A DNA stretch of 64,000 nt from positions 1-64,000 of the forward strand of contig JAJEKB010021279.1 of the NCBI GenBank assembly GCA_022393335.1, written 5' to 3'. The position numbers were made by a program, and so were the translations under genes. How positions within the stretch are numbered: the stretch's first letter is position 1; each line of letters opens with the position of its first letter. This document shows, one piece after another, positions 12,140-24,413 of this stretch. This DNA comes from Macrotrachela quadricornifera. Taxonomy: Eukaryota; Rotifera; Eurotatoria; Philodinida; Philodinidae. The notes beneath the pieces are model-generated. The model saw nothing but the letters and a program-made list of their open reading frames with translations. It did no database searches and was not told the origin of the DNA.

Positions 12140-13045
12140 TTTTTATGCGATCACTGGCAACCTTAAGGTTCATACTGTACAAGCTTAGACATTATCAGAG
12201 AAATAGTATAGATAATGAAGAAAGGAAATAGAAAGGAAAGCGCATGCTGGCACATTTAGTAGAGTATGAAAAAGAAGAAGAAAAGGCTATAACCGAATTA
12301 ATACAATAGTAATATTGTCAACCAGAAAGGACGGAAGTGACTATGTACAATAAGAAAGGAAGATAAACGCAAAGAGCCGATCAAGTTACATATATTGACA
12401 CACACTTAGTGAATACTACAGAAAGAATGCGTTCCATAAGAAGAACCCATAGTGAATAGGACAACATAAAGAGAAAAAGAACGTACACATTATTATAAAA
12501 AAAACCATTCGGGGAAATTTCGTCGAGTATCAATCTCTTCCATCTCGTATTGAGGCACGGAACCTAACGAGGAGTTAGCAGAAGTCTACTTCAGCTATTT
12601 CTCCAGTACTGAACTGTTCTGTACAAACCTCTTGGAAACACGTAGACATTAAATGGAATACTCTCTGAACCCAAGATTGTCTAAATACATTCAGAGATGC
12701 TGGTTCAAAAAGCATTTCCCCATCTATAGAGTCTGCTAACGCAACGAAATATTTACTCCAATATCTGGCGCATCTATCAGACAAAGATAATTCATCAAAC
12801 ACGCAAACGAAAAAGTGATCGCTCCATCCTAGACAGCATAGCGTACGTTTGAGACAGATGTAGTAGAAATGGTCCAACCAATTGCGTTGATTAACTGTAA
12901 CTAATGGAAATATTGGGCATAGCCAGGTAAATAAAGATAAAACATATGAAGAAAACAGAACTCTTCTAAGCTTGGCAGACATCTCGCCGCCAAATTTAAA
13001 TAAATTTATCTTTTGATGATCTGTCTTATTTTTAACATGGACTTT
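12140..13045 (-). mobile_element. 5'-truncated non-LTR retrotransposon (reverse transcriptase C-terminal tail)
   Basis: On the minus strand an open frame reads from about 13042 to a stop at 12575. It begins with a Lys-rich stretch, then FKFGGEMSAKLRRVLFSSYV, a TWLCPIFP-like segment and a region with SDRCARYWSKY. I recognise this as resembling the thumb and C-terminal end of reverse transcriptases in LINE-like elements of bdelloids. The polymerase core (including YxDD) is absent upstream, where an in-frame stop occurs at about 13045, so the copy is 5'-truncated. About 430 nt of presumed 3'UTR follows down to a short T run on the plus strand near 12137-12144 that could be the poly(A) tail. Identification is from family recall and should be tested by search. 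Confidence 0.6.
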
Positions 13046-13995
13046 TTAACCATGTTATTTTACTCTAGTTTAGATGTAATTCAATAACCTAAGTATTTGA
13101 ATTCTTTAGTCCATTTTATTTCATTTTCGCTTATTTCGAAGATACATTTTGAAAAAAATTGCATAATGTGACCGATAAATTTATAAATCAGTTAAACAGT
13201 AAAATATCTTGTCTATAATACTATATATAACTATCTATTTCTGATAATGAATTCGATTGATGCAATATTAAAATTCGGTCTATGAAAAAAATAGATTCAA
13301 AGACAATTCATAAAGAACTCATAATAGCGTTAGAATTTTATCATATCGAACAGTTGTAAAGTAGGCAAAACATTTTCGTAAAGCAAGAGAAGTTGGCAAT
13401 GATGACACTCGATCTATTAGTCGATTTTTCGAACTTATAGGTGCAAATATTAAATTGGTACTATAGATTATCAATAATGATCTACATTCAACGTATGATG
13501 ATATTATACTTGAAACTTTTCTCTCTCTCTCATAGCACAATAAAATGAATTATCCGTCATCATCTGAAGATAAGAAAAGCTAAGTCACATGGGAAGTAAC
13601 GGCAAACTAGAATTTACTGTGAAAATTTGGTTAAATTTCGTGATGGATCATAGTAATTATATGGTATTAAGCATAGTGTAACTAATCAAATAAATGAAAA
13701 ATCATTGGGACGTATATCCATCAAAATAGTTAAATATATTCGAAAAGTAAAATTTAAAAATTCATTTAACGGATAGAATTTTATATAAATTATTTAATGT
13801 TATCATAACATTTGGTCAACTCTAAATGCTATGAATCATTGATCGAAACATAAAATCTCTTATGAAGGAAGATTAAATTTCTTTTTATATTGATTCAGTT
13901 TTTTTCTTCGTCCTGTCACGAAACGAAAAAAAACAAAACCTATACTGATATATGTTTTTTTTCATCATCAAATATATATAACAAAAAAAAAACAA

Positions 13996-15273
13996 ATGTC
14001 GTCACCCTCTTCATGTGATCAATGTAAGCAATCAGCTAGTATAAAATGTTTGCATTGTTCAAAAAATTTTTGTCGTGTACATTTTCGTGAACATGAAGAA
14101 ACTATTTCTAATAATATTCATCCATTAATTGATCAATTAAATAATTTAACTGAACAAAATTTACAAATTGATGAAGAAAAAAAATTATTAATCGAAAAAT
14201 TATATCAATGGCAAGAGACAAGTCATCAAATAATTGATAAATATTGTCAAATAAAGCAGCAAGAAATTGAAGAAAAATTCAATGAATATAAAAATAAATT
14301 TCATGAACAACTTCAACAAATAAAAGATCAAATAAAACCATTTATTTCAAATCAATCAAATTTTATCACAAATGAACAAATAAAAAATTTTGAATATAAA
14401 TTAAATACACTTGAAAATTTTTTTAAAGATAATATACCATCATTACAATTAAATTCACTTTATATTGATCCAAAATTAATTTCATTTATTGATACTATAT
14501 CTAATTTATCATTACTTGATCTTAAAATGCCTAAACGAACATGTCAAATTAAATTTGATGCTTCTCCAATAGCTATCAATGAAAAATTTATTCTTTTACA
14601 AGATACAACACATTCATTAGGCTTATATGAATATGATACATTATCATTATATCGTCAAATAACTTTATCATCAACAGATTTATCTAATATTATTGATCTT
14701 TGTTGGTCAAATTATTTTCAACAATTTTTAATTTTAACACGTGAAAATCTTTATACACTCGATAAAGATTTTATTCATTATACTATTCTCTTAAAATCAT
14801 ATAAAAATATTTGTACAATGACAATAGATGATATTCATAATAAATTATTTTTAGCTACTTCAACATCAATTGAAGAATATTCATTCTTATCATTAAAATT
14901 TTTAAAACAATATAATATAAATGAATGTAATATTTATTCGTTACGATTTAATTCAAATATAAATCAATTTGGTTTAACAATTCGAACAAATCATGAACAT
15001 AAATGGTATTTTGAAATAAGAAATTATACTATGATACAACTTTGGTCTATTTTAACACCAATTGATTGTGGTTTATGTTCAGTATCAATCTTATCTAATT
15101 ATAATCAATGGATTATTGTTAATATTCGTGGTGATATACTTTTTCAAATAACAAATGATGGTCATATAAAAGCTGAAATTATTTATGGAGGAAGAAATTT
15201 ATTAAATGTTATTGAAAATAAAAATATACTTTTCATTCGAACATATGGATATTTAGAACAATATCAAATATAA
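13996..15273 (+). CDS. B-box zinc-finger and coiled-coil protein with putative beta-propeller
   Basis: A single-exon gene of 425 residues. The N-terminus holds a B-box-like zinc site: C7, C10, C18, C21, C26, H29 and H33 in B-box spacing. Residues about 45-170 are rich in Glu, Lys and Gln with heptad-like spacing, indicating a coiled coil. From about 185 to the end, repeated beta-strand-like segments with aromatic residues suggest a divergent NHL or WD-type propeller; this is inferred from pattern only. The order B-box, coiled coil, propeller recalls TRIM-type proteins, but there is no RING finger in front, so E3 ligase activity is not indicated. ATG at 13996 follows an A-rich leader. Confidence 0.75.
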   Translation: MSSPSSCDQCKQSASIKCLHCSKNFCRVHFREHEETISNNIHPLIDQLNNLTEQNLQIDEEKKLLIEKLYQWQETSHQIIDKYCQIKQQEIEEKFNEYKNKFHEQLQQIKDQIKPFISNQSNFITNEQIKNFEYKLNTLENFFKDNIPSLQLNSLYIDPKLISFIDTISNLSLLDLKMPKRTCQIKFDASPIAINEKFILLQDTTHSLGLYEYDTLSLYRQITLSSTDLSNIIDLCWSNYFQQFLILTRENLYTLDKDFIHYTILLKSYKNICTMTIDDIHNKLFLATSTSIEEYSFLSLKFLKQYNINECNIYSLRFNSNINQFGLTIRTNHEHKWYFEIRNYTMIQLWSILTPIDCGLCSVSILSNYNQWIIVNIRGDILFQITNDGHIKAEIIYGGRNLLNVIENKNILFIRTYGYLEQYQI

Positions 15274-15898
15274 TGACCATTTTTTTTATTATATAAAACA
15301 ATATGAAAATTAATGTAAATTAAATTGTAGGTATTAAAAAAACAAACTAATTCTATTAATTACTTGAGTTTAATTCTTAATGTTGAACTGGTCAAAATTA
15401 TGAAATCGATAGAATAAAGATTAATAATTTCGGTCATGCATCACTCACCACAGAATTCCAACACGGACTTTGTTTTAAACGTGAACGTTAGTTTTAATAA
15501 AAATCCTATGATAGGAGTAACTGTTTTTTGTCTTAAAAAGTAGGCATTCATCAAAATATGTTAGTTCTCTCTCGTTATTTACGAAGTACTACTCTAACTC
15601 TTACGGAAAAGTGTCAACCTTGAATAGTCAGATAAATTGGCAGATCTAATAATTACAGTATTTTAAAGCATAATACTAAATGAATTTCACTTAATAGAAT
15701 AGTCTGTTGTATATTTTCTCACAGAAATAATCTTGAACATCAGTAAAAAACATATTTGATTACAAGTCTTAATCAACAACAAATACACTCGATAATTGGC
15801 GCTATCTATCATAAAATCGTGGTCAGTATGATATCTTTGATTTACCATTATTTTTATCAGACTAACATCATTAAAAAATTTATTTCGAAATAAAAGTA
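15274..15898. other. Intergenic, nothing recognised
   Basis: AT-rich spacer between the B-box gene and the TatD gene. No open frames of note, repeats or RNA genes were seen. It must hold the 3' end of the first gene and the promoter of the second. Confidence 0.5.
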
Positions 15899-18454
15899 AT
15901 GTCTAATCTAACTTTATTATCAACTAGAGATAGAAAACGACGATTTGTAACTTCAGAAAGTTTATTAAATTTAAAATCAATTATTACTCAAAATATAACA
16001 TCAAATAATAATATTGAAAAAGTAAATAAAGATAATTATTCAGATGAAATTGAAATGAAAAAACAAAAAAATTTACAATTATTTTCAAATCGAAATGTTC
16101 TATTAGATTCTTTAACAGAATCAAATTTAAATAATTACTCATATCAACGAACTGTTATTCCAAAGTAAGCAAATTCTTACAAAATTATTTTTAATTATTT
16201 TTTATTTTCTTTGAAGAGAATTAAATATTCAAAATTCATCAACACGTATTGTAATACCTCAAAGTTTACTTTATGAAAATGAACAAATAAACATTGATAA
16301 TCAACAAGAAGGTAATCTATTTTAACTGAAAATAAAAAAAGTCTAAAGTATATCATAAAGTATTTCATACATAAAAATTCTTTAATTTTAGTGATACATT
16401 CCAATGATAAAGAATGTTCAACATCCTTGCGTCATATTATTATATCTTCAAATAATCATGAAAATGAATTCAAATCAATAGAAAGTATTGATTCTAGTAC
16501 ATCAAATTTATCTAAGTATAAAAAGGAATGAATTTTTTTTCAATATTGAATTTCTTTATTACAGTATCGATGATGAGGATAGTATGAATAAATATTCAAA
16601 AATGAAATTTTCTACTAATCGTGAAATAATTGATAAATCTTATCCATCAGAATTAAGAACTAATGAGTCTTCTATTCTTAATCAATCGTTGATATCTCCA
16701 GAGTTATTTAATTGTTGTGAATCGTAAGTTTTCCTATATTGTTGTTTTATTTTTGTATTAAAAGCAAAATTATTTTCTAGTAATCAACAACAATTAACAT
16801 CAATTGAAAATAATTCTCATACATCAGTATTATTACGTGAAACAATGATTAATATATCTAAAAGATTAATAAAAATAAAATCTTTACCAATTGTTGATAC
16901 ACATTGTCATTTTGATCTTATATTTGATCGGTATTTAGTTTTTCTATTTCTTCTTTTTTTTTAAAATTAATCGAAAATAAATAAACTTTTTTTAGTCTTT
17001 ATATTAAACATAATGATATAAAAAAATATTTTAATGATTATAAAGATTTTTATCCATCTGGTCTTTCATTTGAATTAGCTATTCAAGTATTTTGGCGACC
17101 AAAACACTTAATTAAAAGTATTTCTTCTTATTATTATTAATTAATATTTTTCATACTTTTAATAAATAGAAAATTGGATAAATTGTTATTCAAAATATTT
17201 AAATGATGAACGTATTTATGGCACATGTGGTATACATCCACATTATAGTTCATCATGGAAACAAACAAAATCTATTGAAGATATTGAACGATGTCTTAAA
17301 CATCCAAAAATAGTTGCGATTGGAGAAATTGGATTAGATTTTGGACCAAAGTAAATATATGATTTATATTTAATAGGATTTTATATTTATTTTTTTATTT
17401 TAAGAAATACATGTAATATAGATCAACAATATCGAGTATTTAAAGAACAACTTAAATTAGCTGTAAAATGGGTTAAACCAATTGTTATACATTCAAGAGA
17501 TTCTTATAAACAAACATTTTCTATAATGAAGCAAGTAAATAAAAGGAAAGAAAAAAAATATCATTTAAGAATGTTTAAATTTAGAAATATCTTTTATTTC
17601 TAATTAATTTCATTATAATATGATCGAATAATGAATGAAATGAAAGCCTTTCATAGTGAGATTTTTTCGTGCAAAATTTATTTGAATTTCATGCAATAAT
17701 AGTTCTTGTACGGTTGAAGTTTAAAATAGTCTTTTCTATTGTTACGATAGATCTTGACATATAAACCTACACAAAACTGAACAGTATATTCTCTACTTTC
17801 GCAGTTTATTTTTGTTTTCTGCCTCGAACCATGAGTGGTATGATTACAGACAAAGCAATATCTTTGACGGGAAGTATCGTGTTGGCAATAGAACAGGCAT
17901 TTATATTAATAACCTTCTTCATCACTTCTATTTTTAAATACTGAAGTCTTCCACAAACGAGAATGTTAAAATTTTTGCACTGAAAGTACATCTTGGATAT
18001 AAAATTTATATCATTGTAAAACTATTCCAAAAGTTATTGTTGTTTTTTATAATAGTATCTTAAACCTAATCATAAGATTCATTTACATTGTTTTGTCGGA
18101 ACAATCGAAGATATTTATTTATTTACATCTTATTTTACTGAAATAAAATTTGGTTTTACTCCAATTATAACTCGTAAAAATTTTCTTCATACAGTTATTC
18201 AACAACTTGATTTAACACAAATTTTATGTGAAACTGATTCACCTTATTTTATACCTGAAGAAGTAAATATTTTTATTTATTTAACAAAAAAAACACAATA
18301 TACAGATTCATTTTAGCTTTCTCATCTTTCATGTTGTGCTCATCCAAGTATGGTCTATAGTGTTATTGAAATTATAGCACAAATTCGACAATTATCTGTT
18401 TATGTTGTTGCTTGTCAATTAAGAAAAAATGCTCAGCATATTTATGGTGTTTAA
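15899..18454 (+). CDS. TatD-family metal-dependent deoxyribonuclease (TATDN2-like)
   Basis: Ten exons: 15899-16164, 16217-16311, 16392-16515, 16565-16723, 16781-16930, 16996-17117, 17170-17350, 17405-17534, 18056-18262, 18317-18454, giving 523 residues in one frame. Residues 1-240 are polar, low-complexity and probably disordered. From about 250 the TatD barrel follows with its metal ligands: H256 and H258 in DTHCHFD, the GIHPHYS segment (H328, H330), E358 in AIGEIGLDF, H395 in PIVIHSRD, H420 in HLHCF, and D470 in CETDSPY. All key residues are present, so an active 3'-5' nuclease is expected. The long N-terminal extension before the catalytic domain matches TATDN2 rather than TATDN1 or TATDN3. 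Intron 8 is unusually long (521 nt), but the protein reads continuously across it. Confidence 0.88.
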
Positions 18455-18487
18455 TTAATCGATAGAAATTTATTCTTGAAAAATATA

Positions 18488-18717
18488 CAGTGGAGTGCAG
18501 AAATAATTCCTGTATACTCTACAAATATACTGATCACTTAAAGTTTCGCTCTCTCTACAAGTTTATAGTATTTATCGAGCAATATCAGTCTCACTGAATG
18601 CATAAAGTCAGTATCTAACGCTTGTAGGTAACTGCTGGAACAATCGGTAAAGGAATATATGAAGTAGTCTTAAACAAAGTTTGTGTACTAAATGGCAATT
18701 ATTTTTGCACTCTACTG
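18488..18717. mobile_element. Tc1/mariner-type MITE, 230 bp, TA target duplication
   Basis: The left end CAGTGGAGTGCAGAAATAAT and the reverse complement of the right end, CAGTAGAGTGCAAAAATAAT, differ at two positions. TA dinucleotides flank both ends (18486-18487 and 18718-18719). Terminal CAGT and TA duplications are the mark of Tc1/mariner/pogo elements. There is no open frame, so it is a non-autonomous derivative. Confidence 0.8.
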
Positions 18718-21236
18718 TATATTGCTAGTCATCTTTTTTAGTATCAGAATTCTGATTATGTATTTTTTTTTCTATTATATATTTTCTTTGGCTGAAATAT
18801 AATTGTTTTTTTTTCTAAATCAATTTTTCTAGTTCTTGTTAGTTATTAATACTATATAGTAAATACCAATGGTTTCTTTATTGGATAGCATACGTAATAT
18901 TGTTTGTCAATGAGAAATAAATTGCTTGTCTTTCATAATGAACTAACTATCACATGAAGAGAATGTAGACAATAAATATATATAAAAATAATTCTACAAT
19001 GTAAGAAATTTTGTAAGCATTTGTGTATATAGAAAATTTTAAAAGTTATTTTTGGCTTTATGCTCACTTCATTTTTCATAGAGTGGAAGGATGAGCAAAT
19101 ATTGGCATACTTGAATATTGGAACGATTGATTTACTTTCATATATCACAGATCATTAAATAATATTGTAAATATGTACGTGTGATAGAAATATATTGAAA
19201 ATCGTATTTATGTAAGTAGATAGATTTAATTTTTAGAAATTAATCATTTTTTTTTGTTCTTTTCAATACATTATACTTACGATCAAGTCAGACGTACACA
19301 CGTCTAATTTTCTGAAGGCAGTAAAGGGACTAAAGAGGTTATAGTAAGCCAAATTAAGTAGACAGGAAAAATTAGACATGTACATGTTTAATTTCTTGTT
19401 GGTCTCTAATCGCAGGTGATAGTATAAGCGAGAGAAAATTTCTTAATGAACAATATTAAAAAGAAAAAAAATAGGTAAGTAAAAAATATTGGGTATTCTC
19501 ATTTCTACAATCGAGTATAAGAAGTGAAAAAATTGAAAGATTTATGATTGAAAGTTATACGTAATGTGTCTTTATGTATATCAATAGTTCGATTTCATAA
19601 ATAAAAAAGTGCATCATCTTTTTGAAAAATTATTTATTCATCTAAGATTATATATCTAAACAGATACTTTATTTAACAAATAAATGTACTGTGTTAATAC
19701 ACTATTTAATGCAGATAATTAGTTTAGTCTATCTAATTGTAAAAATGTCAAAGCAATTGAATTATTTCGCTTTTAGTACTTCTATCTCTCGAGAGTAAAC
19801 GTGTGAACGATTGCTAACATTCATCAAAATTAGAGGTCAATCAACTTGTATTTTACGATTGGAAAGTAATTATTTTCAAATCAATCATTTCTAGAAAGTG
19901 TTGTAAAAAAAATGCATGAAAACTGTCTATCATTCCGATCAAATTTTGATATTCACATATGATTTAGATTAAAGGATTTCAATTTTATATCCTAAGATAT
20001 ATATGTTCTAATATTAAGCAGATCAAATTGTGCATCTGCTCCTTTGGAAAATATGGTATTTTCTTATTTCTTGTCAAGTTTTTAGCAAAATACCAAGTTA
20101 TCTTTATACATTTTCTCAAAATAATTGATTTGATGATTGTATCTTGCACACGATTGGAGAAAAGACTTTTCAATGTTTCTTTATTGATTGGTAAAAACTA
20201 CAGCTCTATAGCTCTTGAATTTCGTCAGTTATTACAAAAATAGTAGAATACACCATATTTCCAAAGCAGAACAAAGGTTTTTTTAGATAACTCGATTTCA
20301 AGAACTAAGCTTCTTGATTCCCCATCAGCGTTTCATTCATGTTTTATATTTGCAGCGTTCTAATGCTTCGTTTGATTCATCTACATCTTAAATATGAATT
20401 TAATATTCGATTATATAGCTCAAAAGTGATGTATATCTTCGTGATCACATCTCTTTCCATCTTATCTGCTGAAAACGGCTGACAACACTTCGAACAATGA
20501 GTCTGATCAAATTCTGTCAATGAAGGTTACAACCAAAAGAATAGAAGTTAGGAGACAAAGTTCTTACTAAATGGTTTATACTAAGTTTGTTAAAAAACGT
20601 TTTTACTGAAGTTGATGAGTTGTGAATTACATTTTGAATATTGATTATGCGTCAACATAGCACAAATAAAAGCGAAGATATACGTGTATTAATAGACGCA
20701 CATTTGAGATGAGCAAGAATATATCTTTATGTTGGAAACATCATTAGAGTTAATATTAACGGATTCTCTGGAATAGTTAAAATAAGTATTGTTCATTGGT
20801 CTTTGGATTAAAGAAAGACTTCAGAAAAATTAGAGCTATATATCATTGAAAATACAAATGTCATTGGTGATTTCAAAACATCCATGAAAGAATGAAATAG
20901 TGAGTTATCAAATAAAAGACTTAAGAACTGGAAAAAACGGATAAATAAAAACAATCTTTATTAAAACATTCCATTATTATTACATTCTTCAAAATACTCT
21001 AACAGAAACATTTAACGTTTATAAATGTAGGAAGACGAAGAAGAAGAATGATTACTTGTAAGAATGTTGGGTTTGATAAAGAATAAAATTTTTCTCCATA
21101 TGTATTAAAAGACGTATGAAGCTATTCTCACGTTGTTATGAAAATCTTCGATAAAGAGAATAAATAGAAAGATACATATTAACAAGTGATATACAAATTA
21201 CGTGCTTTTTCTTATGGTTTTAAAAAGCTAGACTTA

Positions 21237-22030
21237 TAACGAGTGGTGCATATAGAACTGCGCTGTTAGTATTTTTGAAATTTCTTCTTTATTATCCCTA
21301 TGATTAGAAACACTCTTTTTTACTAAAAGATTCAGATGTATCTGAAAAATGATGAAAAGTAAGAACATATAAAAAGGTATTAAAAAAATAACGGGTTCAT
21401 ATTATGATAATAAATGATCGTACATTGCGTCCTATTTTTTTATCATTTTGACCTACGAAAAAACATATACATAACAAGATGCAACGTGAAAAGCTCTACA
21501 ATTTACATGAGAACGTTTATTTTATAGTTGCACGTTCTGTTCTCAAAAGGAACGAAGTTTTGAGCGATCAAATTTCGACTTAAATGTATGTATTTTAAAA
21601 TACAACGTATCAGGTAACAACAACACGATGAAATAAAAAAAAAAATCTTACTTTCTTACAATCCAAATTTGATCACTCAAAACTTTGCTTTTTTGAGAAG
21701 AAGACGTGCAACTATAAAATAAACGGTCTTATGTAAATTGTAGAACTTTTCGCATTGCATCTTTTGGTATTTGTATATTTTCAATGGAGCAAAATGATGG
21801 AAAACTAAGACACAAAGTACCCTCATTCATTTTGTCAACTCGTTATTTTTTACAGCTTTTTATATGTCTGTATTTTTCATCTTTTTTAGATACATTTGAA
21901 CAGTTTCTGGATTAGATCACATGTGAGTGTATAGAGAAGTTCAAACGCTACATTTTGGTAAAAAAAGTGTTTCTAATCAAGGAAATAATAGAGGAGAAAT
22001 TTCGAAAATACTAACAGCGCAAATCTTTAA
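21237..22030. mobile_element. Long-inverted-repeat element, family A copy 1
   Basis: The left arm includes GCGCTGTTAGTATTTTTGAA at 21260 and the right arm ends with the complement at 22020. The two arms match over several hundred bases with gaps, including segments around GTTTCTAATCA and CAGTTTCTGG. A second copy with the same arms lies at about 44129-45114. There is no coding potential. The termini probably begin near the ACGAGTGG at 21239. It is non-autonomous and foldback-like. Confidence 0.7.
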
Positions 22031-23258
22031 CAAAAAAAAATACATTAAAAAAAAAGCCTGAGAGATTTAATAGGAATCGACAATGTCGTTAAAGCAATCG
22101 GATTTTTAACGAGGTTGTCCATTTCCTGTCAAAATTCTATTTATTTATTAAATAAAAGATGATGTGACGATTAATATTGCAACACTAGTAGCGTATGATG
22201 ACTACTAAAAATACAAACGATAAGATGTGGCACAAGTATTCTGTTGTTAAGCACTGTAGAATTTGTATGGCTGGAGGGCTATTAAAACTAATTCTATCGT
22301 GATTAAATAGATTATCGTGTATATATATTATCTTTAGAGAGAATAAATCGAAAATATATTATATTTCCGTTGGTTTACTCCAAAACAACATTTTTAGCTC
22401 ATACCTATTCATTATTTAATACTGTATTCTTGTCGTATATGTAGATATTCAAATCAATATATCAAGAAATAAAATTGAAGATTAAGTTTTTAAAAGAGAC
22501 ACTAAAGTATGAAAACAAACAAATGATTTATTTAAAATCGTAATGCATGATTTTTACTCATCTAATACAAAATCCAGTAGTTGGTTAGTGTATACGAAAC
22601 GGCAAAATCTACAATTAGTTAAAGAATTTACATCTCTAAGTTTTATTCGAACAAGTAAGAAATGATAGAATAAAACAACTGAAAGCATTCAAAGAATATC
22701 TTATAAATTAAAACGGATGAAAGATAGTAGAGTTGTCTCAAAAAACGTCTTTTTATCTGAATATTCCTTCTACATTCTTTGCAATTCTAAAACTCAAAAA
22801 GAATTACTTTTGAAAAAATTTTGAAATTGATTAAAACTGATGTATTCTCATTCCTGTTTATCAAGTCATCAATTTTCTTCAAATAGGAAATGAATAAAAC
22901 CAGTCGAAAAAGTAAACTTAAATTGGTTGACTTTTTTTTTGTACAATGATATAATTGATTGAAATTTACTATTATAACAGTAAAATTGATCACCTCATAC
23001 ATTTATTTTGAATAAAACAAGTGAAATATATGCATTAAAGGTATCAGTCATATTTTCTTCAATAGCTTGAATATTTATCTATATGGAATCTATCCTATTT
23101 TTGTTTGTTACAATGTCTGTGTCTCTCCCCCTCATCATTCTACTCTTTATTTTTTTTCTATTCTGCTCGTCTTTTGTCCTTTTTTTTTCTTGTTCGTAAT
23201 TTCTTTTACTTCATTATATAATTTAATCTTCTATGCAATATAGGTTGATTCACTTATT

Positions 23259-23841
23259 AATGCGGTGCGAAGCACAGCATTTCTGGAGTCCTTCGCGAGT
23301 TTTTTTTCTTTTTTTTTTTCTTACTTTCTCGACGTACACATCAAAATAGTCATTTTGTGGAACGATTATTTCGTGAACGGAAAGTCGCAAAATATTCGTT
23401 GAAACGCGAAATTAAAATATGAAGATCGAACTATGACCATGCGTTTTCCGATTTTCAATAGAAAGTTTCGTTTCGTAACAGGGAGCGTCACAAAATGACG
23501 ATTTTTAAAGGATTTTGTTTTTTTCTATATTTGAGATAATTAAAACGAAAACATAATGAAAAGTTAGGCGCCACTCTTTTTGAACAACTGATTTTATTTA
23601 TGGCAGCTGTAAATACAGCTGTTGTTAGATAATGAATCATAGAAATAATTAAAGAATCAAATAACAATGATTTTCTAAAACATGTTGATATGCATTGATA
23701 GAGTTCTCTTAGTAATGAATACGCCAATGTCTAGTTTTCAAAATTCGTTTCCGCGATTTTAGGATTTCTTGTTTTCCGTTAATCGAGATTTGGTGCTTCG
23801 CACCGCATTTCGCAGTCGAGTGAAGCTCGAATGCCATCTAG
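23259..23841. mobile_element. Inverted AATGCGGTGCGAAGCAC pair with Helitron-like 3' end (candidate)
   Basis: AATGCGGTGCGAAGCAC at 23259-23275 recurs as its exact complement at 23793-23809. Just downstream there is a GC-rich hairpin (23812-23834, stem about 9 with one mismatch, loop TGAAG). It is followed 3 nt later by CTAG (23838-23841) and a T, matching the hairpin-CTRR-T end of Helitrons. A matching 5' TC terminus was not defined, so the class is uncertain. Confidence 0.4.
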
Positions 23842-24413
23842 TTTTTATACTAGTTTTCTTCCGTTTGCTAGATTCCTATAACACTTCAGATTTTCTCTTT
23901 TTATATAATTTGATAGAGCATTGATTATTCTATCCATTTAATTTATCTCTTATATTGACTGAGGATTTAGTAAAGTTGTAAAAAATCATTGAAAAAAAAG
24001 ATTGTTTCTTTCCCTATCGAATTATTAAATTTGAGTTTGATTCAGCTGAAGATCTTTACATGCATTCTACATAATACGAATACTCCTAAAACTTGTTTTT
24101 CATTATTATGATAAAAACTACTAGATAATTCAAAAATTAAAATAAACAGTTCTCGATGATTACAGAATTGTTTCATTTAATATTTAGTAGAAAGATTTTT
24201 TCCGTAATTCTTTTCAAATTAAGATCATTTCTACAACAATTGAATTTTCTCTAATCAATCATATAAAAATACAATAAATTGAAGAAATCTATTAAATATA
24301 TAGTGAATCAATCTGTATACAGATATTTACTATTAATATTTTTTTGTTATATAAAATTCATCTTCATAGAAATTATTTATTCTTTTAGGCATCCTAATCC
24401 AAATATCCATCAA

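Larger units (their letters stand above)
10179..13995. other. Repeat-rich intergenic island
   Basis: Between the ART-TPR gene and the B-box gene I see no host gene. The interval holds a (CG)6 run at 10251-10262, a foldback at 10255-10622, a smaller inverted repeat at about 10755-10850, and 50-bp tandem repeats with an inverted counterpart (11102-11956). It also holds a nested hairpin (11230-11351) and a non-LTR retrotransposon tail (about 12140-13045). From 13046 to 13995 nothing beyond AT-rich sequence is recognisable. Confidence 0.6.
18455..24413. other. Long intergenic stretch with transposon remnants
   Basis: No gene recognised. It contains a TA-flanked MITE (18488-18717), a long-inverted-repeat element (about 21237-22030) and an inverted pair with a possible Helitron 3' end (23259-23841). 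The rest (18720-21230, 22035-23250, 23845-24380) is AT-rich with only short open frames. The open frame just upstream of 24414 lacks an ATG and probably belongs to a 5'UTR or intron. Confidence 0.6.
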
